Assembly: GCA_000708835.1 (NCBI GenBank)
Contig: DF237808.1
Location: 1-27,835 of the forward strand
Source of the DNA: Klebsormidium nitens
Lineage: Eukaryota; Streptophyta; Klebsormidiophyceae; Klebsormidiales; Klebsormidiaceae
DNA: 27,835 bases
Direction: 5' to 3'
Both the position numbers and the translations under genes were made by a program. Under the pieces are notes generated by a model. The model saw only the letters and a list, made by a program, of their open reading frames with translations, did not search any database and had not been told where the DNA came from. Positions 1 to 9,880 of this stretch are shown here, one piece after another (the stretch's first letter is position 1; each line of letters opens with the position of its first letter).

Positions 1-243
1 GAGCTGTAACTCACTTATCGCACCCGTCCGAGAGGGCAATCAACGGTTTGAAATGACCAGATAGCCCTGCCACGTGCTTAGCGGCGTGCTCGGCTGAGCG
101 CTATCCGGCGATCTGGTGTCAATGTTAGCGGTGCGCACCGTCTGGTACCCAAGCTGGGGTTTTTCAGGCTAACAGGAACCTCCCGGTGGGTACCAGGCAG
201 GCAATTGCCGGCTAAAATACCCGCGTCCGGTAGGTACCAGTGA

Positions 244-315
244 GATATACCCCCGGCCGGCGCGGGGTATATCAAGCTGATATACCCCTGAGTGGGTACC
301 GCGGCCTGATATACC
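244..315. repeat. GATATACC inverted/direct repeat cluster
   Basis: GATATACCCC occurs at 244-253, its reverse complement GGGGTATATC at 264-273, GATATACCCC again at 279-288, and GATATACC at 308-315. The first pair could form a hairpin with 10-bp perfect arms around a GC-rich loop. It lies among GGTACC motifs at 144, 188, 233 and 295. The function is unknown; it could be decayed transposon or satellite-like sequence. Confidence 0.6.
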
Positions 316-1030
316 ACGTACCGGCTTCGACGCCTGGCAAGGCCGGTTGGATACGAGAAATATAGCCCGGCAAAATGGTTGAGCGAAAAACCCGGACGGG
401 CGATAAGACTGTTTATCGAGGAGGTGAACCGTGCGGCGCCACAAGATCTTGTTTTCGCTGAATCGGTGCCTTTACTCCGCCGATCTGGCGCACTTGAACG
501 GTACGGACCACGTAAGTAAGTACCTGGCCGGTAAGTCTCGGTCCTCCACCCGGTTCAGCCTCCCGAGTCGATGTATCGATGGTGGCTCGACGCATAGGTA
601 CTGGATTTTGTAGTACGGTACGTACTTCGAACAATCTGCAAGCCTGCTTCTTGTGTCAAGTTGTATCTTTGGATTGAGCATGGTTTCTGCGACTGCGTCC
701 AGTTTAGACTGTTACACTACTACTGGTAGTTCAATGCTTGACCATTATCGTATATTGACATAAGCAGGATAAACCTGCGGTAATGCCAGTACGGTACCCG
801 GGGCACGACAGAGGACTCTGACTCCGACTCTGAGCCCGGGAGGCCGGGCCGCCTTGCATGAGTCGTGAATCGTGATCCCACTCAAAGTCAAAGTGACGTG
901 TAGGCTTCGAAATAATTGCGGGGAAGCAGATTAATAGGAATGCGCCATGTGGCGCAAATCGGACGATTTAAAAGGCAAGGGAAGTTCTGAACCGTCCAGG
1001 AGTTGGTTTGTCGTTTCTGGGGAAAATTTA

Positions 1031-1070
1031 GGTACCTAGGACGCACCGTACAAGTGCGTGGGTAGGTACC
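1031..1070. repeat. Imperfect hairpin bounded by GGTACC
   Basis: The left arm (1031-1046) begins GGTACCTA and ends ACGCAC. The right arm (1054-1070) is its near reverse complement, beginning GTGCGT and ending TAGGTACC, with a 7-base loop. There are about two mismatches and one gap. This is consistent with a small foldback element or a cruciform-forming repeat. Confidence 0.6.
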
Positions 1071-1160
1071 AGCCAGTACCAGCCCTGACTCCTGAGCCCA
1101 CAATCCTTCGCGAAGTTCAGATCGATGATTGAATGGTTCGCCGTAAACCGGGCAACTCCC

Positions 1161-1315
1161 TCTCGATTCTATGAAGGGTAAGCGCCAGGAAGGGTAACAT
1201 CAACACTGAACTGAAAACCTAAACCTAAACTTTACACGCTCCGCACCCGTACCCACCCTTTAACCCCCGGCCAAGCTAACCCCACCCGTACCCGTTACCC
1301 TTCATGAATTCGAGA
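1161..1315. repeat. 155-bp element with 21-bp inverted ends
   Basis: The sequence at 1161-1181 (containing ATGAAGGGTAA) recurs as a near-exact reverse complement at 1295-1315 (containing TTACCCTTCAT), with two or three differences in the TCTCGATTCT part. The interior carries several short CCCGTACCC-like and AAGGGTAA-like units. It has the size and form of a small foldback or MITE remnant. I see no clear target-site duplication. Confidence 0.5.
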
Positions 1316-1452
1316 TCGGAATGTAAAACCGGGATCGCCGCCTTTTCAGCCTGCTTCGTTCGATGTCCAAGTTCAAGGCTCCGACTCCGATCAAAACAAC
1401 CGTAGCCTTGCCAGATAGGTTAAACTGGGCACGATCAGACTCAGACTCACTA

Positions 1453-1802
1453 AGGTTGTTCACACCTGATTTATTTTCTACCGGCGGCGTCGGATCAATC
1501 CGTCGCCGGAGTTGGCCATTTTCGACGGAAAACGAGGGTTGTTCGCACTGCGCTTTTGACGGGGCTCTCCGGTGCCGGGATCGAGATCACGTGCCAAAAT
1601 AATAAGCTGGCCGCGCGGTTCCACGGGCTTTCGATATCGACGGAGCAATCCGGCGACGGACATCTCCGGCGCCGGAGGAAAGTTGTTCCAAAATTCTCCG
1701 TCGACGCCGGTGATGCTCCGTCGACGGAAATTTTGGATTTTCGACGGAGTACAGTGGCCGCCGGCGCCGGCGGCAGAAATTTTGTGCTAGTGTGAACAAC
1801 CT
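1453..1802. mobile_element. MITE-like element with 13-bp perfect TIRs
   Basis: The ends are perfect inverted repeats: AGGTTGTTCACAC at 1453-1465 and its reverse complement at 1790-1802. Similarity continues more weakly inward (TTTCT followed by a CCGGCGGCG-rich stretch on both sides). A 17-bp direct repeat beginning ATCAGACTCAGA lies just outside each end (1434-1450 and 1803-1819, 15/17 identical). The 350-bp interior has no coding capacity. It is rich in TCGACGGA motifs and contains an internal hairpin (1688-1705 with 1720-1736). A degenerate internal copy of the end sequence (GGGTTGTTCGCAC) lies near 1536. The form fits a non-autonomous DNA transposon; the superfamily cannot be assigned. 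Confidence 0.6.
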
Positions 1803-2234
1803 ATCAGACTCAGAGTCAGCACACTTGCGCCGGCGGCCCTGCATTGGCTTTTGTGGCGCGCTGCAGCTGAAGACTACGGTAGCTCACGAGTCAGAGCCAC
1901 AACAAAGCCAGAGCACAGCACATCAAAGATCAGAGTGCGCTCTAAGATGGCTGAACACCCTCGTCCTTGGTAAGATTTCTGATAGGGAGTCTCCCATGAC
2001 CACGGGCCTGTCAGTGATGGACCATGGGTGATGCGCGCAGCTGGCATTGAATGTAATACTATCAAAGACAGCGCAACATTGTATAGCCTGCAGTAAGAGA
2101 AGCTGCAGCTGCATCATTTAGCTAGAGAGACATCCTCCAACTTTGGCCAGGCACAAGTTGCGATACTGTTAGTTGCATCTTGCCCAACAGACAAATGTGA
2201 CAGCCTCACCAGCGAAGGTGATCGCGTTCTAGAT

Positions 2235-3715
2235 ATGGCAGGCAATATGTTGAACCAATTGGAGGACCTGTTGCGACGCTTTGCTGTTTGGTTTTTTGGC
2301 CTCTTTGCCCGCCTTGCAGCCTACTTCGACGATTCAGCAGCATTTGATCATGCTACAGCTCTAAAGAATGTGGTGACAATCAACACCCGGCAGCATTGGG
2401 ACCTGGCATTTGAAGAAGCAGAGAGGGAAGGCAAGGAGGTGAGGAGCGGTGGCTTGAGCTGATGATTGCAATCTGGAGCGGATTTATGGGCTTGAGCCAA
2501 CATCCCAACGTCTGCAAAGCACTTCCGATGCGATGGTTTGTTTCTGGTGACTGTCTGGATGGCGCCCGTACTACGATTGCCAACAATCATAAGATCTTTG
2601 GGCCTTTCCTACATTTGTCTCAAGAGTTGGGAACATTGCAACTAATGATCTGACATGGTACAAGTGGTTTGAAACATATTTAACGTGTGAAGTTGCATTC
2701 CACATTGAGAACTCAGTCTGACAAAATGCTTGTGGCAAAGCATATTGATCCTTCTGATTGAGATGTCTGCACATGTCCTCAAGTTTTGTTGATCATATGT
2801 GCTATCTTTGCATCACCTGCGCTGTGCTCATCAACTCCCCAATCTGCCTTGTCAGTGTGGTGGTACACCCACTGAGCTTACAGTGTCCTGGTTGAGGAAG
2901 TAGTGGGACTCTGACAGGCTCTAGATTGGGCGCCCACATGACTGACAGTTCAAAAATCAAACATTCGCAGCTTGCCCCCTTCCTTTGTGCCGAGGTTCTT
3001 TGCAGCTGTTGTCAGGTCTGTAAATGTCAATCTTTAAGGGCGCATTCTTGTCCTGACAGACCACGTACTCACAGAAATCGCCGCAAACCTGTGCTGTTAA
3101 TGTCTAGCGGTGGTATGTGTGCATGCCTTAAGTACAAGGCAACAAAACCTCTGCCATAATGCTTATGCTTAGCTTCAAGTGCGCCAAATCCTTGCAAGCA
3201 TCATGCTTTTGATCATGGTTGCAGGGTATCCTTGCATACTTCACAAAATGGTCATCCCCACCTTGCAAGTTCGTGCGGCCTTGGTTCGCGGAGCTCTCGG
3301 AAAAGTATTCCAACCTCAAGTTCCTCATGGTGTATGTGGAAGACCTAGAGGTGAGTGGCCGCTTTCGGTCAATGACCAGATGGCGGAAATGCTTCACTCT
3401 CACATAATGTCAACAAGGGTACTGAGCTCTGTGTCCGTGCTTCAATGAAGACGTTCTTACCTGCAAATGACAACTTCGATTGTCTTGTTTCTCCAAAAGA
3501 CCTCATCTCATCCCTTTCAGGAGCTCGCGGTTGAAGCTGGGGTGAAGTTCATTCCAGAGTTCCAATTTTTTCACGAAGGTAAAACGGAAAAGGTGCAAGG
3601 AGCAAAACGAGATCAAGTAGAGGCTCTTCTGAAGAGAAAAATAGGGCATTCAATGGTTCAACGGACACAAACTAGAACTATAGAGGAGCAAAGTCGGAGC
3701 AAAAAGGCCAATTGA
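2235..3715 (+). CDS. Thioredoxin-like protein with SPPC active site
   Basis: Three exons: 2235-2438, 3225-3350 and 3521-3715, all joined in phase 0, with donors GTGAGG and GTGAGT and CAG acceptors. The product is 174 residues. Residues 46 to about 155 match an h-type thioredoxin fold: an N-terminal helix, a strand ending AYFTKW, the helix FVRPWFAELSEKY, and the cis-proline segment VKFIPEFQFF. The active site reads KWSSPPCK where family members have SWCGPCK or WCPPCK. The nucleophilic first cysteine is therefore serine (SPPC) and the tryptophan is shifted by one. The buried aspartate before FT is tyrosine. These changes argue against normal disulfide reductase activity; a chaperone, docking or mixed-disulfide role is more likely. 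The N-terminal 45 residues are an extension with a hydrophobic stretch (AVWFFGLFARLAAYF), a possible membrane anchor or amphipathic helix. The C-terminal tail is basic. Start chosen as the first ATG of the open exon. Confidence 0.85.
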
Positions 3716-4638
3716 ATCTACAGTAGTTGTAACTACTGTATTTTTACCGTGGTTGACAACACGGCATGGGATACGGATGGTGAACCACATGTAAAGCTAG
3801 CGTTACTAACTGTCATGTTTATGTCGAGGATGGACTCACCGGCGGGTGCACCTCTGCGCAAAGCTATGCTAGTCAGTGGACGTGCCAGACTTTCTCACTG
3901 CAGCTAGGTCATCATGTGTGCGCCTTCTTTCAAATCCCATATACAATGTACGTGTGTCGCATATACTTAGTGTACGATAAGCAAGGTACGTTTATATTCG
4001 GGCGGGGCCCGGCCGCTCTTCTGCCGTTGCAATGGCCGCCCACTGATTTATCAGAGTCATTGAATGCCTCATGCAGTGTCCAGGCTGCAGACCTCGACAT
4101 CTAAATATATTTAGATTTGAATTACGTGGGCCGGGCCGGGTAGCCACATGCAAATTTGTGCGGCACATCGTGGCCAGCCTGATCGATCTAGAAGTGCAAT
4201 AAAACTCATATGATGCATGCACATGTGATCATCAGAGGCCGGAAAGTTGATTCCGACAAGATCGGGGCGGCAATGGTGTTGCTCATATGGCTCTGATTAA
4301 GCACTTTCTTGTCAGTTGATTCAGATTGTAGCCAAATATTCGAAAATCTCAAATCTAGGTATAACAACACATCGCTGCGCCGCATTACGTATTATGGTCG
4401 ATTCTGACTGCACTTGACTCAATTGGACCTGGATTATGTCGTCGAACCCCAGCCAGGACCTGTTACAAACATATGCATGATGCTTCAACTCAGTTGTTCG
4501 TCTTATTTGCGAACTAACTTATCAACTTAGCGACTTGAGTGTATCATACGTGGACAGGCTTCAGGTCTGTTGCGGAAGAGATGTTGAACTGGAATTGCTG
4601 TACAGAGTCATTTGCTGGTCGAGGCATCCATTTCGAAT
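3716..4638. other. Convergent intergenic region
   Basis: This lies between the 3' ends of the thioredoxin-like gene and KIN17, so it should contain both 3' UTRs and polyadenylation signals. No ORF here resembles a protein and I see no RNA gene. A GGCCCGGCC-type GC-rich patch occurs near 4005 and another near 4130 (GGGCCGGGCCGGG), in otherwise AT-leaning sequence. Confidence 0.6.
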
Positions 4639-7350
4639 CTAGACAGACGCAATCTTGCAGATGTCTTCATAATCAATGGCAGGGAGTGTCCGCCCATCAT
4701 ACTTGCCCCCTTTCAACTGCACCCTCGCTTTAAATTTCTCAGTGTTGATCGCTTCCAGCCGTGCCATCTCCCCTCGGTACGCGCCATTCACAACTCGGAC
4801 CAGGCCCCCAATCTGCGGGAGCACCGTCTCCAGCTCCGCCTGGTCTACCTTGAGCACGTCGCCACTATCCACCATCTCGATCTCGCCTATGTACTTCGCA
4901 ATCACCGCTTTCACCACTCCTTTCATCTTGTAGTACCCCTTCTCCTTCAGGGCTCGGCTCATAACCTTGACGACGATCCCCGTGGTCAGCCAATAATCCT
5001 TTCGATTGAGACGCTCTTTTGCCCTTTCTTGCTCCTGCATCATCGCGCTCAAGGTGTCCTCCCTCCCCTTCTCCCCACCCTTTGCAGCCCCGCCTTCCCT
5101 CCCACGCCCGCTCGTCTCCGGCGCTCGACTCTCCTCCTCTGCTGCAAAGATGGCCGGCCGGCTGGTCGACGCCTTCTCCGCAGGTGCTTTCTCCGCCGGT
5201 CTCTTCGTACCATTCGACCCGCCCATAGCAAAAGCAATCTTCTCTCCCGTCGCTTCGTCTCGCCGCAACTCTTTCGCGGTCGCCGCTTCCGCTGCCTCGC
5301 CACCGTCAGGTGCGGTTTTTTGCTGCTTGGCCGCCCTTTCCACCTGCGCCAGAAGGTCCCGGTCGTGGCGGTCTTCCTCCGCCAGCTCCGCCTTCTTGCG
5401 CTTCTCTTTCGAGGCCTGCAAGCGGGTCAGACATGAGCGAAACAACGAATCAGCGCTCAGCGGGTAAAAGTGGTCAAGCACGAGGAGGATTGAATGCGGG
5501 GTAATAACCTTGAGATAAACATGAGAATCGGCCCAACCAACATCGACTCTGGACTCTATGTTGTGCCACTCTGTCAAAACGGGCAGTGAACTTGATGAAA
5601 GGCACTTTGGCTGAACATGAAGACCGAACGCAATCATGTACACGGTATTCCGACTGCTGATTTCTTGTGGCCTGAGTCCAGTCAACTGAATGAGATACTT
5701 CCTCCTCAAACTCTTTCCAAAGCGGGCTTCTGGCAGTCGGTCAAGCACCCCGAAAACGACACGAGGCCCCGCTCAAACCATATGTCAACTGATCAAGCTA
5801 CAAACCCCGACCAAACTTCGAGTCGATCGCATTGGCAGCATGACTGTAAGAACGAATAATCCACATTCTGTTCACTGCCTTAAAGCGTTTTTGGCAATCC
5901 AAGATGTATTAATAAACGCGTTATTATCCCAGAACCAGACAAACGCGGTTTCCCTACTGGTGCAATTCCATTTGACGTTCTGGTTACAGAGTGTCCCAGA
6001 GCCCCTCATTTGCTCACCTCGCGCATAATTGTCTCTGGCTCGCGGTCGACATATGTGATGAACCAGCCCTTGGGCGTGTCCTCCACCTTGACCTGGCCCG
6101 TCTTACCCAGGTACTTGACAAAGTCGCTCAGCGTGAGCCACTTGGTCGAGTTCATGTGCACGTGTTCGCGGTCGTGGATGAACTCATTGTACACCACTGT
6201 CGCAGCAACGCGCGCACGGTGCCTGTAAAACAGCGCCAACAAGCTTTGGATGAGGAAAAGCAGGAGGCTGCCAGTATTTAAGGAAGCTGACACAAAACGA
6301 CTCAGGGCTAACAAGATGGCAACACCGGATGCTTACCCACTTGCCTGTTGGACAGCTAGCAGCTTGGAACATCCCATGATTGGAAGGATTCGACTAATTA
6401 AAGTACATCCAGAGGCCTACTTCTTCCAACACCTGTTGCGGTTGAAACGTGTAGAGCCTTACGTGTGCTTCAGATGCTCCATGAAGCTCTCCTCGAACTG
6501 CTCTGAAAAGCTCTCCACGATGTGGTCCGGCGCCTCTCCGAAGATCTGCATTTGGCGCTGATGGCTCTCCGACATGCAGTGGCACTGCACAGCAACAAAC
6601 AAGAGGACAATCTCAACAGCGCCTCTCTCAGAATTGGAGCTTCAGCCTTGAGCCTGGCCCGATCCCCTGCTTACATGGGCACGACAAGCGCACAACAGGT
6701 CTCCGATTGAAAGACTTTTATTCTTTGCTCTGCAAGCCCTGTCTGCAGAGCCCTACCAAAAGGTCGCTCAATACGACGCTTCACAAGTTGACGGTTGTCT
6801 CCAAGAAAGCAGAGGCGCCTGAAGTTTCCAGATCTTTGTAAAAGAGGAAAGCCCTACAGGCAGAGTTCTAGATGGTCCATCCTTACCTTGAACCCATTCT
6901 CGTCTCGGCATTGCTTCTGACACATCTGACAGTACCACCGAAGCTTTTGCAACCCTTTGGCCTGGACAAGACAGCGGAGACCTGTTAGCAATCTCAATCC
7001 GCTTAAAAGCACAATAACCTTTCCCCACATCCACTGCCAGACATAGGCACTTCAATCTGAAGAAAGAAGTGCCAAGAGGGAGAACTTTTTCCAGCTTTCA
7101 AAAGCAAAAGAACGCAGCTCTCAACAGCAGAAACTTTCTTGAGGAGACAGTCAGCACTAAAACTCTGCTGTTTTTACCAACGATCGCAGCTTGGCTTCTG
7201 AAAGGAGTCAGCACAGCAATGATGCAGTGCAGGCAATGCGAGAAGCAGAGGCCTTGACTGGAAATACCAGACAAGCACTGGCCTGTTGATCAAACTGACC
7301 TTAATGCGGTTTCCAATCGCCTTGGGCGACATAAAATCGCCTTTCGCCAT
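4639..7350 (-). CDS. KIN17: KIN17 DNA/RNA-binding protein
   Basis: Five exons on the minus strand: 7300-7350, 6887-6961, 6463-6584, 6018-6222 and 4639-5415, giving 409 residues (human KIN17 has about 393). Donors are GTCAGT, GTAAGG, GTAAGG and GTGAGC. The N-terminus begins MAKGDFMSPKAIGNRIK. A C2H2 zinc finger follows with ligands C28, C31, H44 and H50, split between exons 2 and 3. The winged-helix domain (about residues 51-160) contains VVYNEFIHDREHVHMN and DTPKGWFITY. A charged low-complexity linker with KRPAEK repeats (about 152-290) leads to the C-terminal tandem SH3/KOW-like domain (291-409) with NGAYRG and IDYEDICKIA. KIN17 is a conserved nuclear protein linked to DNA repair and replication and to RNA and spliceosome association. 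The gene is intact and its ends match the family, so the call is firm. Confidence 0.97.
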
Positions 7351-8196
7351 GTTTGCACCCTGAGAATCTTCACCAGCTAGCTAACGCTCCGCTGACGATT
7401 CAAAAATTGACTACAGAACGTGCGCTCTCCAGCATTTCCTGTGATTAATTAGCGGAATGCTTGAAGCTCGGATAAGCAAGCAACCTTGCCTCAACACCCC
7501 CCTCTGATGCAAGTCTTTAGCTCTTGTGAATGCTGTGGCGCCCCTCCACGTTGTGCCTCACGTTACACGTATAATGATAATACTAATAATCATAATAATT
7601 CTCGGCTGGTGCCAGCGGCAGAAACTAGGGTTGCATGATGATGCATCATTGCATGACCATTCTGATAAAATATGTTTATAATTATACCAGTTGGAATCCA
7701 TTACGGCCTAGCTATAGGCGCCCCTGTCAGTCGCCTGTGATCAGCATATTCTCTCGTTTTAGGAGACGCCCGGTCACAACAGTCCTCCGCAGAGTTTCCA
7801 GCTGCTCCTGCCTCTCCCGGCCCCAAGATCGAGATATAAGGAGCTATTCATAGATTGGATAATCCCAAAATCGCGTGTCAGGACATACATATCCGAATGA
7901 TCATATGACAAAGTGAGCTTTATTAATGGAAATGCCTTGGCCCTCCTCCCTCCTCCCTTCTCCATGCAGGCCTTCCAACTTTCAACTTCAAGCTCCAAGT
8001 TCAACTTCTTGATAATTTTGCATACCGTAATCTTTCTCACCACCTTAGCCTAGCTGGTCCACTCTTGTTGCAGCATGCTAATCTTCTAGAACGTTGAGGA
8101 GGGGGTGGAAGGACTACTTTGCTGTCCACTTTGGAATTGAATGGTGCAGGTGAAGGTGGTGGGGCCCTGGTAGTGCGAAGAATCCTCTGGTGCGCG
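7351..8196. promoter_or_regulatory. Divergent KIN17/MED18 intergenic region
   Basis: The start codons of KIN17 (minus) and MED18 (plus) are 846 bp apart, facing away from each other, so this interval must hold both promoters and 5' UTRs. It has an AT-rich patch at about 7566-7602 (repeated ATAAT units) and a perfect 12-bp palindrome ATGATGCATCAT at 7638-7649, flanked by GCATG on both sides. No coding exon is evident. I cannot assign transcription starts or specific factor sites. Confidence 0.55.
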
Positions 8197-9843
8197 ATGG
8201 AGTGCATTGTTCAGGGGGTGATTGAAATCAAGGCAAGCCTACCGGCCTACCCGTGACTTCTTTCTTTCATTCTGCGCTGATGTGTTGGAGCTGAACATTC
8301 AGTATCACCCGATTCTTCAGACGCATCCCGGCTGCTGTCTTGGTGCTGCGAACACTTTGTAAACATCCCTTATGATCACAGCATTTTCTATCAAAGTGAC
8401 ACCATCATAGCCCATTCTTGTCTTCCTTGCTGTCTTGAGCTTGGTTCCTTCGGTACTTCCTTGAACTGAGCAAGTCCTCCCCAGTGATCATCCCAGATAC
8501 TTTCTCATTCTTAGTGAATACTGACCAAGCGGTGTCGGCGCCGCTTTCCTTCTCTTCTCCCCGCTGATGGTGGCGCTGTTCTTTTCGCAGAACGTTCCTG
8601 GTTTCCAGACTCTTCTCCAGGGACTTTGCGGCACCTGCTCTAGCCCCGTGCGCTGCCATGAGATTTGCCTCAGGAGCGGGCCAAACCTGGGGGCAGTAGA
8701 GTCGGAGGTTCGCCTGCTGTGCAACCTCGTGGAAGAAAGCCCCCGCTGGTGAGTGCCCCAGGTTTGCTCGAGGGGTTTTCATACAATATTTGACCAAGTT
8801 TTTTTGTGGCCTGAGGTGCACCACCTAGTAACTCTCTTCCCTACTCTAGCTCACTCTTTGAAACCAGCGAATCGTTCCTAAGTTCCAACTCTGTCGCATG
8901 TGACCAGCGCCAATGTCACTGGTTGAAATGGCTCAGACCTTTCCCGAGATTGTCGGACTCAAGCTGGCCAGCGGTTCTGATCATTCAAACCAACAGAAGC
9001 ACAAAGCTTCCATTTCGACGGCCTTCCAAATCATTCACACTATTCTCATATCTGCGGTCGCCCCCCCATCCCGCTCCAGGACTGTCCAGCACATCGGCAG
9101 CGCAATGCGTGGGGCCGCCGCCGAACAGCTCCCAGCGGCGGTGCGGACTCTCCTCACGTCAGCCGTCACCGAGAACGCATTGCCCGTGTTTTTGGCCCTC
9201 GGGTACCGCGTCGACTACGAGCTGCTCAAGGAGGGGGTCACCTTCTGCTGCGTGCGCCAGGGGGTCCCTCTTGATGTTAGCGTCCTCACAATCTCGAAAG
9301 TGAGGCGCTTTCCGCCCCAGTTCCAGGATTGTCTCAGCCGACCAATGCAGACGTGCCCATTCGTCCTCAAAAGATGATTGCGGAGCTGCCTGTTTGGGAA
9401 TCTTTAAGTAACCTCACCTCTCGTTTTTTTGGCTTCATTCTCGCACGACTTGATTTGGTCAGCAAATTCTTTCTTGAACAAACAATGTGGTCAGAAAAGG
9501 TGTTGCTTCAGGATCAGATGTCTTTCTCCACTTCAACATTAGCCATATTAGCAACTCCCCCGCAGCAATTCGTCCAAGCAAGTGTGTTACGGGCCCTAGT
9601 ACCCCTCAGGTAGTACCCTCTCAATAAGATCCATTGAACTTCACCACTTCTATATAAGAGTTCGCTGGTACAAGCAACGACTCCCTCGTGCCTGCGCAGC
9701 TTCCCGTCCTGCACGACCTCTCCCAGGCCGTCCCCCTCACCCCCGGCCTCCAGTTGGTCCAAGTCACCGGCCCGGCAGCCCCCGGCAAGTTTGCAGAGCC
9801 GGCCGCAGCAATCGCCGGCCTCGCAGAACACGTGGTCCAGTGA
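8197..9843 (+). CDS. MED18: Mediator head-module subunit MED18
   Basis: Four exons: 8197-8232, 8591-8748, 9080-9299 and 9700-9843, giving 185 residues. Exon 1 encodes MECIVQGVIEIK, which aligns without gaps to the plant MED18 N-terminus. Exon 2 carries TLLQGLCGTC and the signature CLRSGPNLGAVESEVRLLC. Exon 3 carries HIGSAMRGAAAEQLP and FLALGYRVDYELLKEG. Exon 4 carries LSQAVPLTPGLQLVQVTGPA. MED18 forms the movable jaw of the Mediator head with MED8 and MED20 and links regulators to RNA polymerase II. Intron 1 uses a GC donor (AAG|GCAAGC); introns 2 and 3 use GTGAGT and GTGAGG. The product is shorter than Arabidopsis MED18 (about 219), mostly at the C-terminus. The stop codon overlaps a donor-like CA|GTGAGC, so an alternative 3' exon is possible. 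Confidence 0.95.
8233..8590 (+). other. GC-AG intron in MED18
   Basis: The boundary reads AAG|GCAAGC at the donor and TTTTCGCAG|AAC at the acceptor, and the intron is 358 bp in phase 0. Joining here makes a 24-residue N-terminus that aligns position for position with plant MED18. No GT near the donor keeps that alignment. The donor otherwise matches U1 consensus well (AAG|GCAAG), as is typical of U2-type GC-AG introns. Confidence 0.85.
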
Positions 9844-9880
9844 GCACCGGCCTCTGCCCATCGTTTTTCGCAAAAGCTGC

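Larger units (their letters stand above)
1..2234. other. Gene-poor, repeat-rich 5' region
   Basis: I recognise no coding exon here; the open frames are short and do not resemble proteins. The stretch holds seven GGTACC hexamers between positions 144 and 1070, a cluster of GATATACC motifs, a hairpin at 1031-1070, an inverted repeat at 1161-1315 and a MITE-like element at 1453-1802. The last few hundred bases should include the promoter and 5' UTR of the thioredoxin-like gene starting at 2235, but I cannot place a TATA box or transcription start with confidence. Confidence 0.6.

Noticed and set aside
1207-1232. CCTAAA-type telomere-like repeat
   Set aside because: Only two units are present, in the middle of a low-complexity stretch; not enough for a telomeric or interstitial telomere array.
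4612-5436. 274-codon plus-strand ORF and several overlapping ones
   Set aside because: They are exactly antisense to the last exon of KIN17, which has clear homology. The Arg/Leu/Ser-rich translations are typical of the reverse of GC-rich coding sequence.
6006-6017. KIN17 exon 4 read-through ending VSK and stop
   Set aside because: A consensus donor GAG|GTGAGC at the same point joins in phase to an exon that continues the KIN17 protein through its C-terminal domain.
8405-8824. 139-codon minus-strand ORF
   Set aside because: It is antisense to MED18 exon 2 and flanking intron. The MED18 frame carries the conserved CLRSGPNLG signature, so the minus frame is a shadow.
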